Positions 62,915 through 64,000 of a DNA stretch of 64,000 nt are shown piece after piece. This stretch comes from Deltaproteobacteria bacterium (GTDB taxonomy: Bacteria > Desulfobacterota > Desulfomonilia > UBA1062), in contig JAKPDW010000027.1 in the NCBI GenBank assembly GCA_029552245.1, forward strand, positions 38,808 through 102,807, read 5' to 3'. Each line of letters opens with the position of its first letter. Position 1 is the stretch's first letter. The notes beneath the pieces are model-generated. The model saw only the letters and a list, made by a program, of their open reading frames with translations, was not told where the DNA came from and made no database searches. The translations under genes and the position numbers were made by a program.

Positions 62915-64000
62915 GTTCCGTCCCTAAAGTTCTGTAAAAAGGAAGAAGCGAGCCAAGGGCATCTCCGATAATAGGCATAGCGACCAACTAACGCTTATTA
63001 AGGAGGTGCGAATGGCTCGTGGAGGAGATGTTAAGGGGTTGTTGGGCATATGGCAAGAGGCGACCGGTGAGGGGGAAGACGGTTTGTTGAAGTTGATGGA
63101 GCATGTAGTGCAGCGGGTGCTGGAAGAAGAGCTGACGGCATACCTTAAGGCAAAGCCTCACGAGAGGACGGGGGAGCGGGCAGGTTACCGGAACGGGTAC
63201 AAGCCGAGGGTCCTGATGACCAGGCTGGGGCGAATGGAGCTCATGGCGCCCAAGGACCGTGAGGGGCGGTTTCAGACGGAGCTGTTCGAGCGTTACCAGA
63301 GAAGCGAGAAGGCGCTGATGCTGTCGTTGGTCGAGATGTACGTGCATGGGGTGTCAACACGCAAGGTGAAGGCCATCACGGAGGCCTTGTGCGGACTGGA
63401 CATATCGAAGAGCCAGGTATCCCGCCTGGCAAAGGACCTGGACGAAGACATTCATGCCTGGCGGTTCAGGAAGCTGGAGAAGGAGTATCCCTACCTTGTG
63501 GTTGATGCCCGGTACGAGAAGATCCGGATCAACCACCAGGTAGTGAGCCAGGGGGTGCTCCTGGTTGTAGGCATAGGCTCGGACGGGTACCGTGAGATCC
63601 TGGGCACATGGGTTGACGACTCGGAGAATGAGGCGAGCTGGTCGGAGGTGTTCAAGGAGCTCAAGGAACGAGGCCTGCAAGGAGTACGGTACGTGGTCTC
63701 TGATGACCATGCCGGCCTGGTGAAGGCGATCGGTCGTCATTTTCAGGGAGCGCTCTGGCAACGCTGCCAGGTGCATTTCGTACGAAACCTCTGTTCCGTG
63801 GTGAGCAAGAAGGACCGATCCAAGGTCGTGGAGATGCTCAGGGAGATCACGACGGCTCGAACGTACAGCACGGCCAGGAAACGGATGGACGAAGCGATCG
63901 ATGCGCTTGAGAAGAGTCATCTACGGGTTGCTCGGATGCTGGAGGAGAACGGGGAGGACATCCTGACCGTCTCTCAGCTTCCGGCATGGCAGCGCAGGGG
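62915..64000 (+). mobile_element. IS256-family insertion sequence (right end outside window)
   Basis: An apparently intact Mutator-type transposase with its leader, directly following the nuclease gene stop. The left boundary is placed near GGGTTCCGTCCC, which could belong to the terminal inverted repeat, but the right end is not in the window so neither repeat nor target duplication can be confirmed. Confidence 0.6.
63012..64000 (+). CDS. IS256-family (Mutator) transposase, 3' end outside window
   Basis: The first 329 codons are visible and uninterrupted. The ATG follows AAGGAGGT. The N-terminal DNA-binding part includes ERTGERAGYRNGYKPR and the CGLDISKSQVSRL helix-turn-helix. In the DDE core the first aspartate is in YLVVDARYEKIR and the second in RYVVSDDHAGL, with LWQRCQVHFVRN (C-x2-H). 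The glutamate and C terminus lie beyond 64000. It represents a different subtype from the remnant at 59296, so it is not the parent of that fragment. Confidence 0.93.
   Translation, partial: MARGGDVKGLLGIWQEATGEGEDGLLKLMEHVVQRVLEEELTAYLKAKPHERTGERAGYRNGYKPRVLMTRLGRMELMAPKDREGRFQTELFERYQRSEKALMLSLVEMYVHGVSTRKVKAITEALCGLDISKSQVSRLAKDLDEDIHAWRFRKLEKEYPYLVVDARYEKIRINHQVVSQGVLLVVGIGSDGYREILGTWVDDSENEASWSEVFKELKERGLQGVRYVVSDDHAGLVKAIGRHFQGALWQRCQVHFVRNLCSVVSKKDRSKVVEMLREITTARTYSTARKRMDEAIDALEKSHLRVARMLEENGEDILTVSQLPAWQRR

Overview
This is a high-GC stretch of a Gram-negative bacterial chromosome. It looks like a deltaproteobacterial (Desulfobacterota-type) genome. The F-type ATP synthase has both b and b' subunits. 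A complete tolQRAB-pal-cpoB cluster shows an outer membrane. There are several acyl-CoA ligase and dehydrogenase genes, two-component proteins, and a bacterial XPB-type helicase with a WYL-like partner. The phylum is inferred from gene content and was not computed.

Layout. Positions 1-5700 hold the F1 part and stator of ATP synthase (atpF' partial, atpF, atpH, atpA, atpG, atpD, atpC), closed by a strong terminator. A tRNA-Arg(ACG) with its own promoter follows. From 6 to 23 kb lies a mosaic of short, mostly minus-strand units: an isopropylmalate/tartrate/D-malate-type dehydrogenase, a small phage-holin-like membrane protein, two AMP-forming acyl-CoA ligases, a NarL/NarX-like two-component pair, hisF, an acyl-CoA dehydrogenase, a membrane glycosyltransferase, cysK, a PHP phosphoesterase, a stand-alone receiver and a second GT-A glycosyltransferase. 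At 23.3-26.7 kb is the XPB-like helicase with its coupled partner. A periplasmic M48 protease with direct repeats at its 3' end and a large secreted PKD-repeat protein follow (27-31 kb).

Positions 31.1-48.6 kb are a compact minus-strand division and cell wall (dcw) cluster, in transcription order mraZ-rsmH-ftsL-ftsI-murE-murF-mraY-[44-codon ORF]-murD-ftsW-murG-murC-murB-ftsQ-ftsA-ftsZ-alr. Almost every junction overlaps or abuts. A promoter with an inverted repeat precedes mraZ. The short ORF between mraY and murD has its own ribosome binding site and overlaps murD. Divergent from mraZ run a PAS histidine kinase, the Tol-Pal cluster, and a translationally coupled glycogen phosphorylase-pyruvate kinase pair (48.6-58.4 kb).

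The last 5.6 kb are accessory DNA. A seven-unit tandem repeat of about 63 bp leads to a tRNA-Leu(UAG). Behind the tRNA are a decayed IS256-family transposase and a small operon that looks like an ADP-ribose/phosphatase module: an ARPP-1-like fragment, a two-CxxC mini-protein, a cysteine-type phosphatase and an ADP-ribosylglycohydrolase. Each member of that operon carries one apparent lesion (deletion or frameshift, stop, 1-nt frameshift, TGA). A PD-(D/E)xK nuclease-like protein and a second, apparently intact IS256-family element running off the right edge complete the window. This island is the most unusual region, together with the unexplained dcw small ORF and the two families of direct repeats.
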